Positions 1 to 8,438 of a stretch of 64,000 bases of DNA are shown in pieces (within the stretch, counting starts at the first letter, position 1; every line of letters begins with the position of its first letter). The notes beneath the pieces are model-generated. The model saw only the letters and a program-made list of their open reading frames with translations. It made no database searches and was not told where the DNA came from. The stretch is taken from assembly GCF_020217485.1 (NCBI RefSeq), contig NZ_JAEKMI010000004.1, positions 124,001-188,000 on the forward strand. Reading direction: 5' to 3'. The stretch is from Mycobacterium sp. WUMAC-067 (GTDB taxonomy: Bacteria > Actinomycetota > Actinomycetes > Mycobacteriales > Mycobacteriaceae). The translations under genes were made by a program, and so were the position numbers.

Positions 1-1088
1 TGCAACGCCTCCCCGAAGGCATCGAGCTGGAATTGCTGATTGACCCAGTTGCCGATCTTGTCGGCGCCCCCGGGGTAGCCGGGCAGGTCGAGCGTTTCTT
101 CGCCGGGCACCGCGCCGCCGGTGACGGTGTAGGCGGGCTTGAGGTTCGGGCCGTCCTCGAGCAGCCGGGCGCCGACGAACTCCACCGCCCGGTCGAGCAG
201 TTCGGTCGTGCCGACGGCGGCGGCGGCCATGCCGGCGTACACCTGGTCGCGGATCCAGGAATAGCGGTAGTCGTAGTTCTGGTTGGAGTGCGCGCGTTCG
301 GGCAGGCTCATGGTGGCGGCGGCGACCATGCCGCCCCCGCTGCTGGTCAGCCCCCGCAGCACCGCGTAGGAGTTACGCCCGTCGCGGGGAGCGATGGTGC
401 AGGTCAGCTCGGGCACGCTGCGCTGCCAGGCGGCGGTGGTGGCGTCCCAGGCCAGGTCGGGGTCCGGCGGCTGCTTTGGCAGGGTGCGCTCGGACAGTTC
501 CAGCACCAGGTCGTGGTGCTGGTCCTCGTCGAGCGTGACCTCACAGGTGAGCAGCTGGCCCTTCTCATGAGCAGCGCGGACCGGGCGCGCCTCGCAGGCG
601 GCCTGCCAGCGCCAGTGCAGCCGCCCCGAGCGCCCGCTCCACACCCCGCCATCCACGGTCGGCTTGCCGGGGCCGTGCCTGCCGAATCCCGCACTCGGTG
701 CCAGCAGCACCCGCACCCGGGCCGTACCGCGGCAGCCGGTGAGCCGGCGCAGCAGCACCACCCGGTCGGGGTCCCCCGGAAAGGCCAGCGCGTCACGGCA
801 TTCCACGATGCCGTCGCGAGTGATCCAGCGGTTGCGCCAGATCAGGGTGCCCGGCTCGTAGTAGCCGCCCCAGACGTGCCGCACGTCGGTCGGGGTGACG
901 GCGTAAACCCCGCCGCCGCCAATGAGATTCGAGAAGACGGCGTCGGAATCCCAGTGCGGTGCACACATCCATGCCACGTCACCCTGCGGACCGATCAGCG
1001 CACCCCGCTCGCCGTCGGCGAGCAGCGCATACTCTCGCAGCACCCGGGGGGCGAAGGTGGTCTCGGTATCGACCTTCAGGTCAGCCAC
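1..1088 (-). CDS. GH15-family glucoamylase/trehalase-like protein (N-terminal part)
   Basis: The first ~362 residues of a glycoside hydrolase family 15-type protein are present; the C-terminus lies beyond base 1. The N-terminal part resembles the beta-sandwich domain of mycobacterial GH15 trehalases. The catalytic (alpha/alpha)6 domain begins with the hallmark stretch NYDYRYSWIRDQVYAG near residue 270. Mycobacterial members include trehalase, but other glucoside specificities occur, so the substrate is not fixed. The GTG start at 1088 overlaps the stop of the upstream GMC gene in the 8-bp string GTGGCTGA, so the two are almost certainly translationally coupled. The catalytic acid and base residues lie in the missing part. 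Confidence 0.85.
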   Translation of the reverse strand, partial: MADLKVDTETTFAPRVLREYALLADGERGALIGPQGDVAWMCAPHWDSDAVFSNLIGGGGVYAVTPTDVRHVWGGYYEPGTLIWRNRWITRDGIVECRDALAFPGDPDRVVLLRRLTGCRGTARVRVLLAPSAGFGRHGPGKPTVDGGVWSGRSGRLHWRWQAACEARPVRAAHEKGQLLTCEVTLDEDQHHDLVLELSERTLPKQPPDPDLAWDATTAAWQRSVPELTCTIAPRDGRNSYAVLRGLTSSGGGMVAAATMSLPERAHSNQNYDYRYSWIRDQVYAGMAAAAVGTTELLDRAVEFVGARLLEDGPNLKPAYTVTGGAVPGEETLDLPGYPGGADKIGNWVNQQFQLDAFGEAL

Positions 1089-2778
1089 GGGCTCCCGCCT
1101 TCGACCCCCGTGCCACGCCGGTATCGATCTTTCCGGCGGCCACCCGTTCGGCAAGCCGCGACGCCAACGCCATGATCGTCAGCGCGGGATTGGCGGAGCC
1201 CTGGGTGGGACACACCGAGCCGTCGGCGAGAAACAGGTTCGGCACGCCCCACACCCGGTGGTCGGAGTCGACCACCGAATTCTCACGTCCGGTGCCCATC
1301 CGGGCACCGCCGATGAGGTGGGCGAAACGCTCGATGGTGAGCACGTCCTGGGCGTCGGCGGCGTGCAGGATGTCGCCGATCACCTTGGTGGAGTAGGCCA
1401 TGTTGGCCTTGTCGTTGTCGCAGAGCGTGTAGTCGAACCGGGCCACCGGGATGCCGTACGGGTCCTTTTCGTCGGCCAGCGTCACGCGGTTGTCCGGCAG
1501 CGGCAACAGCTCGTTGAGCACGCCGACGGTCGCCCAGTGGTTGTAGTCGCGCATGTACTCGCGCAGGGCGCGGCCCCAATGCCCGTCGGCCAGCACGTGT
1601 TCGGCCCAGCCAATGGGCATGGGCGACACGGTCTGGATGGCAAACCCTCGGGCGAACCCGCGCGAGAGGTCGGTCTCGTAGAACTGCTCGGAGGTCACCT
1701 CCGGGGGAGGCGCCTTGTACATCCGGACCTCCTCGGACCAGCGGCCCGCGGACTGGGTGGCGCCCTGCACCATCACGTAGCGCCCGACCTGATCGTCGTT
1801 GTTGCCCAACCCGTTCGGGAAGCGCTGGCTGACCGAGTTCAACAGCAGGCGCGGCGTCTCGATCGAATACCCGGCCACGGCAATGACTTTGGCGCGTTGC
1901 AGTCGTTCTTTGCCGCCCACCTCGTCGTAGTACACCACGCCTCGGGCCGCGCCGGTCTCGTCGAGTTCGACGCGCGAGGCCATGCAGTTGGCGCGGATCT
2001 CGACGTCGTGGGCCAGCGCGTCGGGAAGGTGCGTGACGTACGGGCTGGCCTTGGCGTTGACCTTGCAGCCCTGCAGGCAGTAGCCGCGGTAGATGCAGTG
2101 CGGGCGGTTGCCGAAGGTGCCGTTGACGATGCCGACGGGCCCGACCCGCATCTCGATGCCGAGCTTGAGCGCGCCCCGCCAAATCTTGGCGGCCGCACCC
2201 GAAATAGGATGCGGGGCAAAGGGATAACGATGCGGATCGCCCCAGGGCCAGTTCTGGCCGGCCACCGGCAGCTCGAGCTCGACCTGCTCGTAATGGGGTA
2301 GCAAGTCCTCGTAGCGGATGGGCCAGTCGGCGCCCACCCCGTCGAGGGTGTAGGTCGCAAAGTCGCTGGGGTGGAACCGCGGGGTGTAGCCGGCGTAGTG
2401 CACCATGGAGCCGCCGACCCCGCGCCCGGAGTTGTTCTTGCCCAGCTCAATTGGGTCGTCACCGCCGATGATGCGCTTCTGCGTCCAGTACAGCGCGTGG
2501 GAGCCGGCCTCGTCGGACACCCAGTCCTCGTCGGGGTGCCAGAACGGGCCGGCCTCGAGGATCACGACCCGCCAACCGACGCGCGCCAGCCGCTGCGCCA
2601 GCACCGAGCCGCCGGCGCCCGCCCCGACGACCACGAGGTCGACCTCGTCGTCGTCGCGGTAGCGGCGCATGGTCTGCTCGCCGGGCAGGTCGCGCGAGTG
2701 CACGTCGAGCAGGAACCGCGAGTCGTTGTCCTTGGGGCCGACGGCTCCTTTGAGCAGGCCTCGCCAGAAGTCGCCCAT
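1081..2778 (-). CDS. GMC-family FAD-dependent oxidoreductase (gluconate/alcohol dehydrogenase-like)
   Basis: A 565-aa flavoprotein of the glucose-methanol-choline family. The FAD dinucleotide motif GAGAGG is at residues 52-57. GRGVGGSMVHYAG is the second conserved GMC block, and the C-terminal domain carries HLIGGARMG and a PNLFLADGSVCPTQGSANP segment. Such proteins oxidise alcohol or sugar hydroxyls. The upstream neighbour is a subunit 3-like protein of membrane gluconate 2-dehydrogenase, so the pair probably forms one periplasmic or membrane-associated dehydrogenase. The substrate is unknown. ATG at 2778 overlaps the upstream TGA (ATGA). The frame stays open 66 codons further upstream, but that stretch lies inside the neighbouring gene. 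Confidence 0.9.
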   Translation of the reverse strand: MGDFWRGLLKGAVGPKDNDSRFLLDVHSRDLPGEQTMRRYRDDDEVDLVVVGAGAGGSVLAQRLARVGWRVVILEAGPFWHPDEDWVSDEAGSHALYWTQKRIIGGDDPIELGKNNSGRGVGGSMVHYAGYTPRFHPSDFATYTLDGVGADWPIRYEDLLPHYEQVELELPVAGQNWPWGDPHRYPFAPHPISGAAAKIWRGALKLGIEMRVGPVGIVNGTFGNRPHCIYRGYCLQGCKVNAKASPYVTHLPDALAHDVEIRANCMASRVELDETGAARGVVYYDEVGGKERLQRAKVIAVAGYSIETPRLLLNSVSQRFPNGLGNNDDQVGRYVMVQGATQSAGRWSEEVRMYKAPPPEVTSEQFYETDLSRGFARGFAIQTVSPMPIGWAEHVLADGHWGRALREYMRDYNHWATVGVLNELLPLPDNRVTLADEKDPYGIPVARFDYTLCDNDKANMAYSTKVIGDILHAADAQDVLTIERFAHLIGGARMGTGRENSVVDSDHRVWGVPNLFLADGSVCPTQGSANPALTIMALASRLAERVAAGKIDTGVARGSKAGARG

Positions 2779-3524
2779 CAGATTTCGCCGTTCTGCACGA
2801 CCTGCACGGGGTCTTCGTCGGTGGCGCCGGGGGTCTCGAACGGTTCGCGCGCGGCGTCGGGTCCGGTGGCACCGCCGAGGCGCATGAAGCCGCGCGGGTA
2901 GGCGGGGCCGCCGAACCCGATCTCGTTCCAGGCCCACGGGTGGGAGTAGAAGCCCGACAAGGTCATTCGCATGCACACCGACCAGGCGCGCTTGACGTTC
3001 AGGCTCTCCCAGGCGCCGCCCTCGAGGTCGCCCTGCGAGAACTGGCCGACGATTTCTTCGCGGGTGTCCAGCCCGGCGGCGGCGAAGGACGATGCGCCGT
3101 ATTTGGCCGCCGCGGTCTCATCGAGCCCGCGCAGCACCAAGCGCCACGTGTCGCGGTCGTCGGGCATGTCCGCGTACTGATAGCCGTCGAGGCGCCCGTC
3201 GGCGAGCTTGGAGTCGACGGATTCGGCCGCCGGGACTCGCGGCTCGGCGTCCTGCGCCAGCACCGTGTCGCAGAACGCGCGCAGGCACGGCTCCTCTTCG
3301 GCGGTGAAAAACCGCAGTGGGCCAGGAGGTTTGAGCCGGGCCAGCACGACTTTCCGGGTGGCCTCGTCCCAGGTGCCGGCGGTTGTGAGCACGTCGAAAT
3401 CGGGGTAGCGGCCGATCATCTGCGGCGTGGTGCCGCGGCGCTGTTTGGGAAGCCAGGACGGGTGCGGCGGCTTGCCGTCGGGGCGCAGGTTGGGCAGGTG
3501 GTCGGGGCGTGAGGTGTCAGCCAT
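2778..3524 (-). CDS. Gluconate 2-dehydrogenase subunit 3-like protein
   Basis: A 248-aa protein resembling the small subunit of membrane-bound gluconate 2-dehydrogenase. It contains the helical FFTAEEEPCLRAFCDTVL segment typical of that family and a C-terminal region with YSHPWAWNEIGFGGPAYPRGF. In characterised complexes subunit 3 partners the FAD subunit and is needed for its maturation or export. No twin-arginine signal is visible with the ATG start at 3524 (MADTSRPDHL). It ends in a 1-base overlap with the GMC gene start and follows the membrane-protein gene by 17 bp, so all three look like one operon. Confidence 0.8.
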   Translation of the reverse strand: MADTSRPDHLPNLRPDGKPPHPSWLPKQRRGTTPQMIGRYPDFDVLTTAGTWDEATRKVVLARLKPPGPLRFFTAEEEPCLRAFCDTVLAQDAEPRVPAAESVDSKLADGRLDGYQYADMPDDRDTWRLVLRGLDETAAAKYGASSFAAAGLDTREEIVGQFSQGDLEGGAWESLNVKRAWSVCMRMTLSGFYSHPWAWNEIGFGGPAYPRGFMRLGGATGPDAAREPFETPGATDEDPVQVVQNGEI

Positions 3525-3541
3525 CTCAGTGATCCCGATGC

Positions 3542-4048
3542 CTAACCCCGGAACCGTTCGCGGCGCAGGATCGACGCCAGCAGCCCCATCCCCCCGACCA
3601 TGCACATCAATCCCGGCGCCGCGATCGGCGGGCCCATGGGCACGTTGTAGGACGCGTGTTTCCATCCGCCCGGCTTGCGGGCGACGCCGCGCGCGTGCAG
3701 GTATTCACCCATCAGCCCGTTGGCCGTGTAGATGCCGGCGGTGATCGGCAGCCAGAGCTTGGCCCAGCGTCGCGAGAACACGCCCCCGATGCCGGCGACG
3801 ACCACCGGCGGGGTCACGACGATCGGGCTCCACATCCACTTGTTGCCGAAGCTCGCCTTGTAGTGCTCGAAGTAGATTTCGGCCGTCGTGACGAGCGCCG
3901 CAATGGCGGTCAACCCGGACAGTGAGCGTTCGAAACGACCGTGTGCGACGTCGTACAGTGCTCGCTCGGCCAGGTGCGAGACCTCGCCCAGTCCGTCGCT
4001 GCCGGCGGTCCGGCCTTTGCGGCCTCCGCCGTTGCCCAGCAACAACAT
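3542..4048 (-). CDS. Small membrane protein of the dehydrogenase operon
   Basis: A 168-aa protein of unknown function. Its N-terminus is basic (MLLLGNGGGRKGR). About four hydrophobic segments follow, around residues 42-55, 75-90, 96-112 and 142-158 (PIVVTPPVVVAGIGGVF; GLMCMVGGMGLLASIL). It probably sits in the cytoplasmic membrane and may anchor or pass electrons from the GMC/subunit 3 pair, but no haem or quinone motif is evident. The ATG at 4048 has a purine-rich AGAAGGG ribosome site about 8 nt upstream; the frame extends further upstream without a better start. Confidence 0.65.
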   Translation of the reverse strand: MLLLGNGGGRKGRTAGSDGLGEVSHLAERALYDVAHGRFERSLSGLTAIAALVTTAEIYFEHYKASFGNKWMWSPIVVTPPVVVAGIGGVFSRRWAKLWLPITAGIYTANGLMGEYLHARGVARKPGGWKHASYNVPMGPPIAAPGLMCMVGGMGLLASILRRERFRG

Positions 4049-4088
4049 GTGTATCCCTTCTTCGCTCGCGTCGTGCCGGGCCGGCGAA

Positions 4089-4190
4089 TCACCGGTCCGG
4101 GCTGATTTCCTTCGTGTGATCGTTGGCGGCCATGCGCGCGCCGGTGGTTTTGTGAGCGTGCTCGCCGAGCAAATCCGTCGTCGTGTCCAT
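4089..4190 (-). CDS. Possible 33-aa hydrophilic small protein
   Basis: A short ORF starting MDTTTDLLGEHAHKTTGA and ending in EISPDR. It is preceded by GGCGAGGT, a credible ribosome site 8-9 nt before the ATG. It lies 40 bp upstream of the membrane-protein gene on the same strand, so it would be the first gene of the dehydrogenase operon. It is too short for homology to help, and no motif is recognised. It may instead be part of the leader. Confidence 0.35.
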   Translation of the reverse strand: MDTTTDLLGEHAHKTTGARMAANDHTKEISPDR

Positions 4191-4601
4191 AGAGCGACCT
4201 CGCCTTCGGGCTGGAAGGAACACGGTCCGGCGGTCACGGTTAAGCGTCCGGCTGGGTGTTTCAACCGAGGTCATCTCGACGACGCGTCGCGACCGAAGCG
4301 CATCGACTGCGTACCCGGTGCCCTGCTGCACAAACTGGCGTGCAGGCGATTCACAGCGAGTCACCAGGCGGTGCGCGCGAACGCAAACACACCCGCGACG
4401 CGCGGGTGGCCCGGCACCACCCGACGGGGATGAAGAACTTCCGCCGTTGTGTAGCGCAACGCGATCGGCAAGACGGACGACCCCTGGTTGGCGTTCGGAC
4501 CCGGCACGGCTGATCACCGACGCCGATTCGCTACAACCACCGCCCTTCTAGCTGCCCAGATGTGCCATGATGTCCAAGCTGTCAAGACTCAGGGAGCAGC
4601 A
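4191..4601. promoter_or_regulatory. Divergent intergenic region with a short inverted repeat
   Basis: About 410 bp separates the leftward dehydrogenase operon from the rightward acyl-CoA synthetase fusion gene, so both promoters should be here. The one clear symmetric element is ACCCGCG-acg-CGCGGGT at 4391-4407, a perfect 7-bp inverted repeat with a 3-nt spacer, usable as an operator or small hairpin. CATGAT near 4566 is a weak -10-like hexamer for the rightward gene. No gene is supported here. Confidence 0.35.
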
Positions 4602-7600
4602 GTGGATCTCAATTTTTCGATGGTCACACGACCGGTCGAGCGGCTGATCGCTACCGCGCAGAACGGGCTGGAGGTCTTGCGACTGGGGGGCTTGGAAACG
4701 GGCACGGCGCCGTCGCCGTCCCAGATCGTCGAGAGCGTGTCGATGTACAAGCTCCGGCGGTACTTCCCGCCGGACAGCCGGCCCGGCCAGTCGCCCGTCG
4801 GGCCGCCGGTGCTGATGGTGCATCCGATGATGATGTCGGCCGACATGTGGGACGTCACCCGCGACGAAGGCGCGGTCGGGATCCTGCACGCCCACGGGCT
4901 TGATCCCTGGGTCATCGACTTCGGCGAACCCGACAAGGTCGAAGGCGGCATGCGGCGCACGCTGGCCGATCACATCGTCGCGCTCAGTCAGGCCATCGAT
5001 ACGGTCCGGGACACCACGGGCAGCGACATCCATCTGGTCGGCTATTCGCAGGGCGGCATGTGGTGCTATCAGGTCGCCGCCTACCGGCGTTCGAAGAGCC
5101 TGGCCAGCATCGTCACCTTCGGGTCCCCGGTGGACACCCTGGCCGCCTTGCCGATGGGTATCCCGGCAAACTTCGCCGCGCCCGCCGCCAACTTCATGGC
5201 CGACCACGTCTTCAGCCGGCTGGCCATCCCCAGCTGGATGGCGCGCACGGGCTTCCAGATGCTCGACCCGCTCAAGACCGCCAAGGCGCGGGTCGACTTC
5301 GTTCGCCAGCTGCACGACCGCGAGGCGCTGCTGCCGCGCGAGCAGCAGCGCCGCTTCCTCGAACGCGAAGGCTGGATCGCGTGGTCCGGCCCCGCGATCT
5401 CCGAGCTGCTCAAGCAGTTCATCGCCCACAATCGGATGATGACCGGCGGTTTCGCCGTCAACGGGCAGATGGTCACCCTGACCGACATCACCTGCCCGGT
5501 GCTGGCCTTCGTCGGCGAGGTCGACGACATCGGCCAGCCGGCGTCGGTGCGCGGCATCCGGCGCGCGGCACCGGACGCCGACGTCTACGAGTCCACCATC
5601 CGCACGGGCCACTTCGGCCTCGTCGTCGGGTCCAAGGCGGCCCAGCAAAGCTGGCCGACCGTCGCCGAATGGGTGCGGTGGCTGTCGGCCGGCGGCGACA
5701 AGCCGACCAGCATCGCGCCGATGGCCGACCAGCCCGCCGAGCACACCGACAGCGGCGTGGCGCTGAGCTCCCGGCTCGCGCACGGCATCGGGGAAGCCTC
5801 CGAGGCGGCGCTGGGCATGGTGCGCGGCGCGGCCAACACCGTCGTCGCGGCCAACAAATCCATGCGCACCCTGGCCGTCGAAACGGTCCGCACGCTGCCA
5901 CGACTGGTCCGGCTGGGACAGATCAACGACCACACCCGCATCTCGCTGGGCCGCATCATCGAGGAGCAGGCCCACGACGCCCCGCAGGGCGAATTCCTGT
6001 TGTTCGACGGGCGGGTGCACACCTACGAGGCGGTGAACCGGCGCATCAACAACGTCGTGCGCGGCCTCATCGAGGTCGGGGTGCGCCAGGGCGACCGCGT
6101 CGGCGTGCTGATGGAGACGCGGCCCAGCGCGCTGGTGGCCATCGCCGCGCTGTCCCGCCTGGGCGCCATCGCGGTGGTGATGCGTCCCGACGGCGACCTC
6201 ACCGCGTCGGTGCGGCTCGGGGGAGTGACCGAGATCCTGACCGACCCCACCAACCTGGACGCGGTGCTGGAATCGGACGGTCAACTGCTGCGCCAGGTGC
6301 TGGTGCTCGGCGGCGGCGAGACGCGGGACCTGCACCTGCCCGAAGACTCCGACGGGCAGCCCCAAGTCATCGACATGGAACAGATCGACCCGGACGCCGT
6401 CGAGCTGCCCGGCTGGTATCGACCCAACCCGGGACTGGCCCGGGACCTGGCGTTCATCGCGTTCAGCGCGGCCGGCGGCGAACTGGTGGCCAAGCAGATC
6501 ACCAACTACCGCTGGGCGGTGTCGGCGTTCGGTACGGCCTCGACGGCCGCCCTCGACCGCCGCGACACCGTCTACTGCCTGACGCCGCTGCATCACGAGT
6601 CCGCGCTGCTGGTCAGCCTGGGTGGCGCGGTGGTCGGCGGCACCCGCATCGCGCTGTCGCGCGGCCTCGACCGGAACCGGTTCATCCAGGAGGTCCGCCA
6701 GTACGGCGTCACCGTGGTGTCCTACACCTGGGCGATGCTCGGCGAGATCCTCGACAACCCGGCCGATCCGCCCTTCGCCCTGCACGGCAACCACCCCGTG
6801 CGCCTGTTCATCGGCTCCGGCATGCCGACCGGGCTGTGGGAGCGTGTCGTCGAGGCGTTCGCGCCCGCCCACGTCGTCGAGTTCTTCGCCACCACCGACG
6901 GGCAGGCGGTGCTGGCCAACGTCTCCGGCGCCAAGGTCGGCAGCAAGGGCCGGCCACTGCCGGGCGCCGGGCGCATCGAATTGGGCGCCTACGACACCGA
7001 ACACGACCTGATCCTGGAAAACGAGCGGGGCTTCGTGCAGATCGCCGAACCCAACCAGGTCGGGGTCCTGCTCGCGGCCTCCAACGGCCCCATCGATCCG
7101 AGCGCCTCGGTCAAGCGCGGGGTGTTCGCGGCGGGCGACACCTGGATCTCGACCGAGTACCTGTTCTACCGCGACGACGACGGCGACTACTGGCTGGCGG
7201 GCCGGCGCGGCTCGGTGGTGCGCACCCGGCGCGGCCTGGTCTACGCCGAGCCCGTGACCGACGCCCTGGGCGGCATCAACGGTGTCGACCTCGCGGTGAC
7301 CTACAACGTGCCCGTGGGCGACCACGAAGTCGCGGTGTCGGCGGTGACGCTGTTGCCGGGCGCCTCCATCACGGCGGCCGACCTGACCGACGCCTTCGCC
7401 AAGGTCCAGATCGGCCTGGGGCCCGACATCGTCTGCGTGGTCCCGGAGATGACGTTGAGCGCCACCTACCGCCCGACCGTCAGCGCGCTGCGGGCCGCCG
7501 GGATTCCGAAGGCGGGGCGCCACGTCTGGTATTTCGATGCGGAGACCGGGCACTACCGCCGGCTGACTCCCGGGGTGCGTTCCGAGCTGAGCGGCGCGCG

Positions 7601-7607
7601 GTCATGA
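4602..7607 (+). CDS. Bifunctional alpha/beta-hydrolase / acyl-CoA synthetase-like protein (Rv1683 homologue)
   Basis: A 1,001-aa two-domain protein. Residues ~1-370 are a PhaC-like alpha/beta hydrolase with nucleophile elbow GYSQGG at 147-152 (Ser149) and late His in TGHFGLV. Residues ~440-1000 are an ANL-superfamily acyl-CoA synthetase-like domain. The M. tuberculosis homologue Rv1683 (999 aa) has been linked to triacylglycerol metabolism. The P-loop of the second domain reads FSAAGGELVAK rather than the usual TSGTTGxPK, so its adenylating activity is doubtful. Start is GTG 4602, preceded by AGGGAGC; an in-frame ATG at 4488 has no ribosome site and would add 38 non-conserved residues. Confidence 0.9.
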   Translation: MDLNFSMVTRPVERLIATAQNGLEVLRLGGLETGTAPSPSQIVESVSMYKLRRYFPPDSRPGQSPVGPPVLMVHPMMMSADMWDVTRDEGAVGILHAHGLDPWVIDFGEPDKVEGGMRRTLADHIVALSQAIDTVRDTTGSDIHLVGYSQGGMWCYQVAAYRRSKSLASIVTFGSPVDTLAALPMGIPANFAAPAANFMADHVFSRLAIPSWMARTGFQMLDPLKTAKARVDFVRQLHDREALLPREQQRRFLEREGWIAWSGPAISELLKQFIAHNRMMTGGFAVNGQMVTLTDITCPVLAFVGEVDDIGQPASVRGIRRAAPDADVYESTIRTGHFGLVVGSKAAQQSWPTVAEWVRWLSAGGDKPTSIAPMADQPAEHTDSGVALSSRLAHGIGEASEAALGMVRGAANTVVAANKSMRTLAVETVRTLPRLVRLGQINDHTRISLGRIIEEQAHDAPQGEFLLFDGRVHTYEAVNRRINNVVRGLIEVGVRQGDRVGVLMETRPSALVAIAALSRLGAIAVVMRPDGDLTASVRLGGVTEILTDPTNLDAVLESDGQLLRQVLVLGGGETRDLHLPEDSDGQPQVIDMEQIDPDAVELPGWYRPNPGLARDLAFIAFSAAGGELVAKQITNYRWAVSAFGTASTAALDRRDTVYCLTPLHHESALLVSLGGAVVGGTRIALSRGLDRNRFIQEVRQYGVTVVSYTWAMLGEILDNPADPPFALHGNHPVRLFIGSGMPTGLWERVVEAFAPAHVVEFFATTDGQAVLANVSGAKVGSKGRPLPGAGRIELGAYDTEHDLILENERGFVQIAEPNQVGVLLAASNGPIDPSASVKRGVFAAGDTWISTEYLFYRDDDGDYWLAGRRGSVVRTRRGLVYAEPVTDALGGINGVDLAVTYNVPVGDHEVAVSAVTLLPGASITAADLTDAFAKVQIGLGPDIVCVVPEMTLSATYRPTVSALRAAGIPKAGRHVWYFDAETGHYRRLTPGVRSELSGARS

Positions 7608-7831
7608 TCGACGACGCGCTGCTGAACATCCTGGTGTGCCCGGCCGACCGCGGGCCGCTGATCTTGGTGTCCCAAACCGGCGGCGGCGAAGTGCTTTACA
7701 ACCCCCGGCTGCGCCGCGCTTACCGGATCGAGGACGGCATCCCGGTGCTGCTCATCGACGAGGCCCGCGACGTCGACGACGACGAGCACGCCCGGCTCAT
7801 GGCGCAAGCCCCTCCGGCAGATCCCCAGTGA
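7604..7831 (+). CDS. Trm112/UPF0434-family small protein (Rv1684 homologue)
   Basis: A 75-aa protein of the YcaR/Trm112-like family: MIDDALLNILVCPADRGPL, then YNPRLRRAYRIEDGIPVLLIDEAR. Only one Cys of the usual zinc-ribbon pairs remains, so metal binding is unlikely in this copy. Family members are small adaptors of methyltransferases or unknown partners. Its ATG overlaps the stop of the upstream fusion gene (ATGA). Its last 35 bp overlap the convergent TetR gene. Confidence 0.85.
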   Translation: MIDDALLNILVCPADRGPLILVSQTGGGEVLYNPRLRRAYRIEDGIPVLLIDEARDVDDDEHARLMAQAPPADPQ

Positions 7832-8420
7832 GGTAGCGCTGCAGGTTGGGCGCGATGGTTCGCGCGATCCGCTCGGGCGGCAGCGACGCGAACGGCTCCA
7901 GTTGCAGGATGTAGCGCGCCATCACCACACCCACCAGTTGTGACGCCACGAATTGGATGCGAATCGTTCCGCTTCCCGGCGGATCGTCCACGCGGCTACC
8001 GATTTCGACGGCGATCACGTCCTGGATGAACGCGCGAAACAGGTTGATCTCCGATCCCGCCAGGATCGACCGCAGTGTCGCGATGAACGCCGCGCCGATC
8101 TCGGAGTCCCACAGCGGCAGCAACATCGACGGAATCTGGTAGCCCAACTCCTCGACGGGCACCTCGCGCAGCGGGCCGATGACGTCCATCGGGTCGACGG
8201 GGATGTGGACGGCCGCGGCGAACAGCTGCTCCTTGGTGCCGAAGTAATGATGCACCAGGGCCGAATCCACGCCGGCCGCCGCGGCCACCGCTCGTATCGA
8301 CGTGTTACGAATTCCGTTGCGCGCGAACAGTTCCCGGGCGCTGTTCAGGATCTTCTCCCGGGTGCCGGAGCTCCCGGCCGGTCGCCCCGGCCGCCTGCGC
8401 CGGGCGTTCGTGGCCGTCAC
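7797..8420 (-). CDS. TetR-family transcriptional regulator (Rv1685c homologue)
   Basis: A 207-aa regulator. The N-terminal helix-turn-helix is clear: REKILNSARELFARNGIRNTSIRAVAAAAGVDSALVHHYFGTKEQLF, about residues 21-67. The C-terminal ligand-binding domain is TetR_C-like. It is the last gene of a leftward set with the ABC permease and ATPase, so it probably represses this exporter in response to a ligand. The tandem palindrome at 9932-9963, at the ATPase start, is the obvious candidate operator. Confidence 0.9.
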   Translation of the reverse strand: MTATNARRRRPGRPAGSSGTREKILNSARELFARNGIRNTSIRAVAAAAGVDSALVHHYFGTKEQLFAAAVHIPVDPMDVIGPLREVPVEELGYQIPSMLLPLWDSEIGAAFIATLRSILAGSEINLFRAFIQDVIAVEIGSRVDDPPGSGTIRIQFVASQLVGVVMARYILQLEPFASLPPERIARTIAPNLQRYLTGDLPEGLAP

Positions 8421-8438
8421 GCTAGTGCGTCCATCACG

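Noticed and set aside
4548..7553. 1,001-aa open frame on the minus strand opposite the Rv1683 homologue
   Set aside because: Low-complexity antisense frame typical of GC-rich DNA; the plus-strand frame carries the conserved domains.
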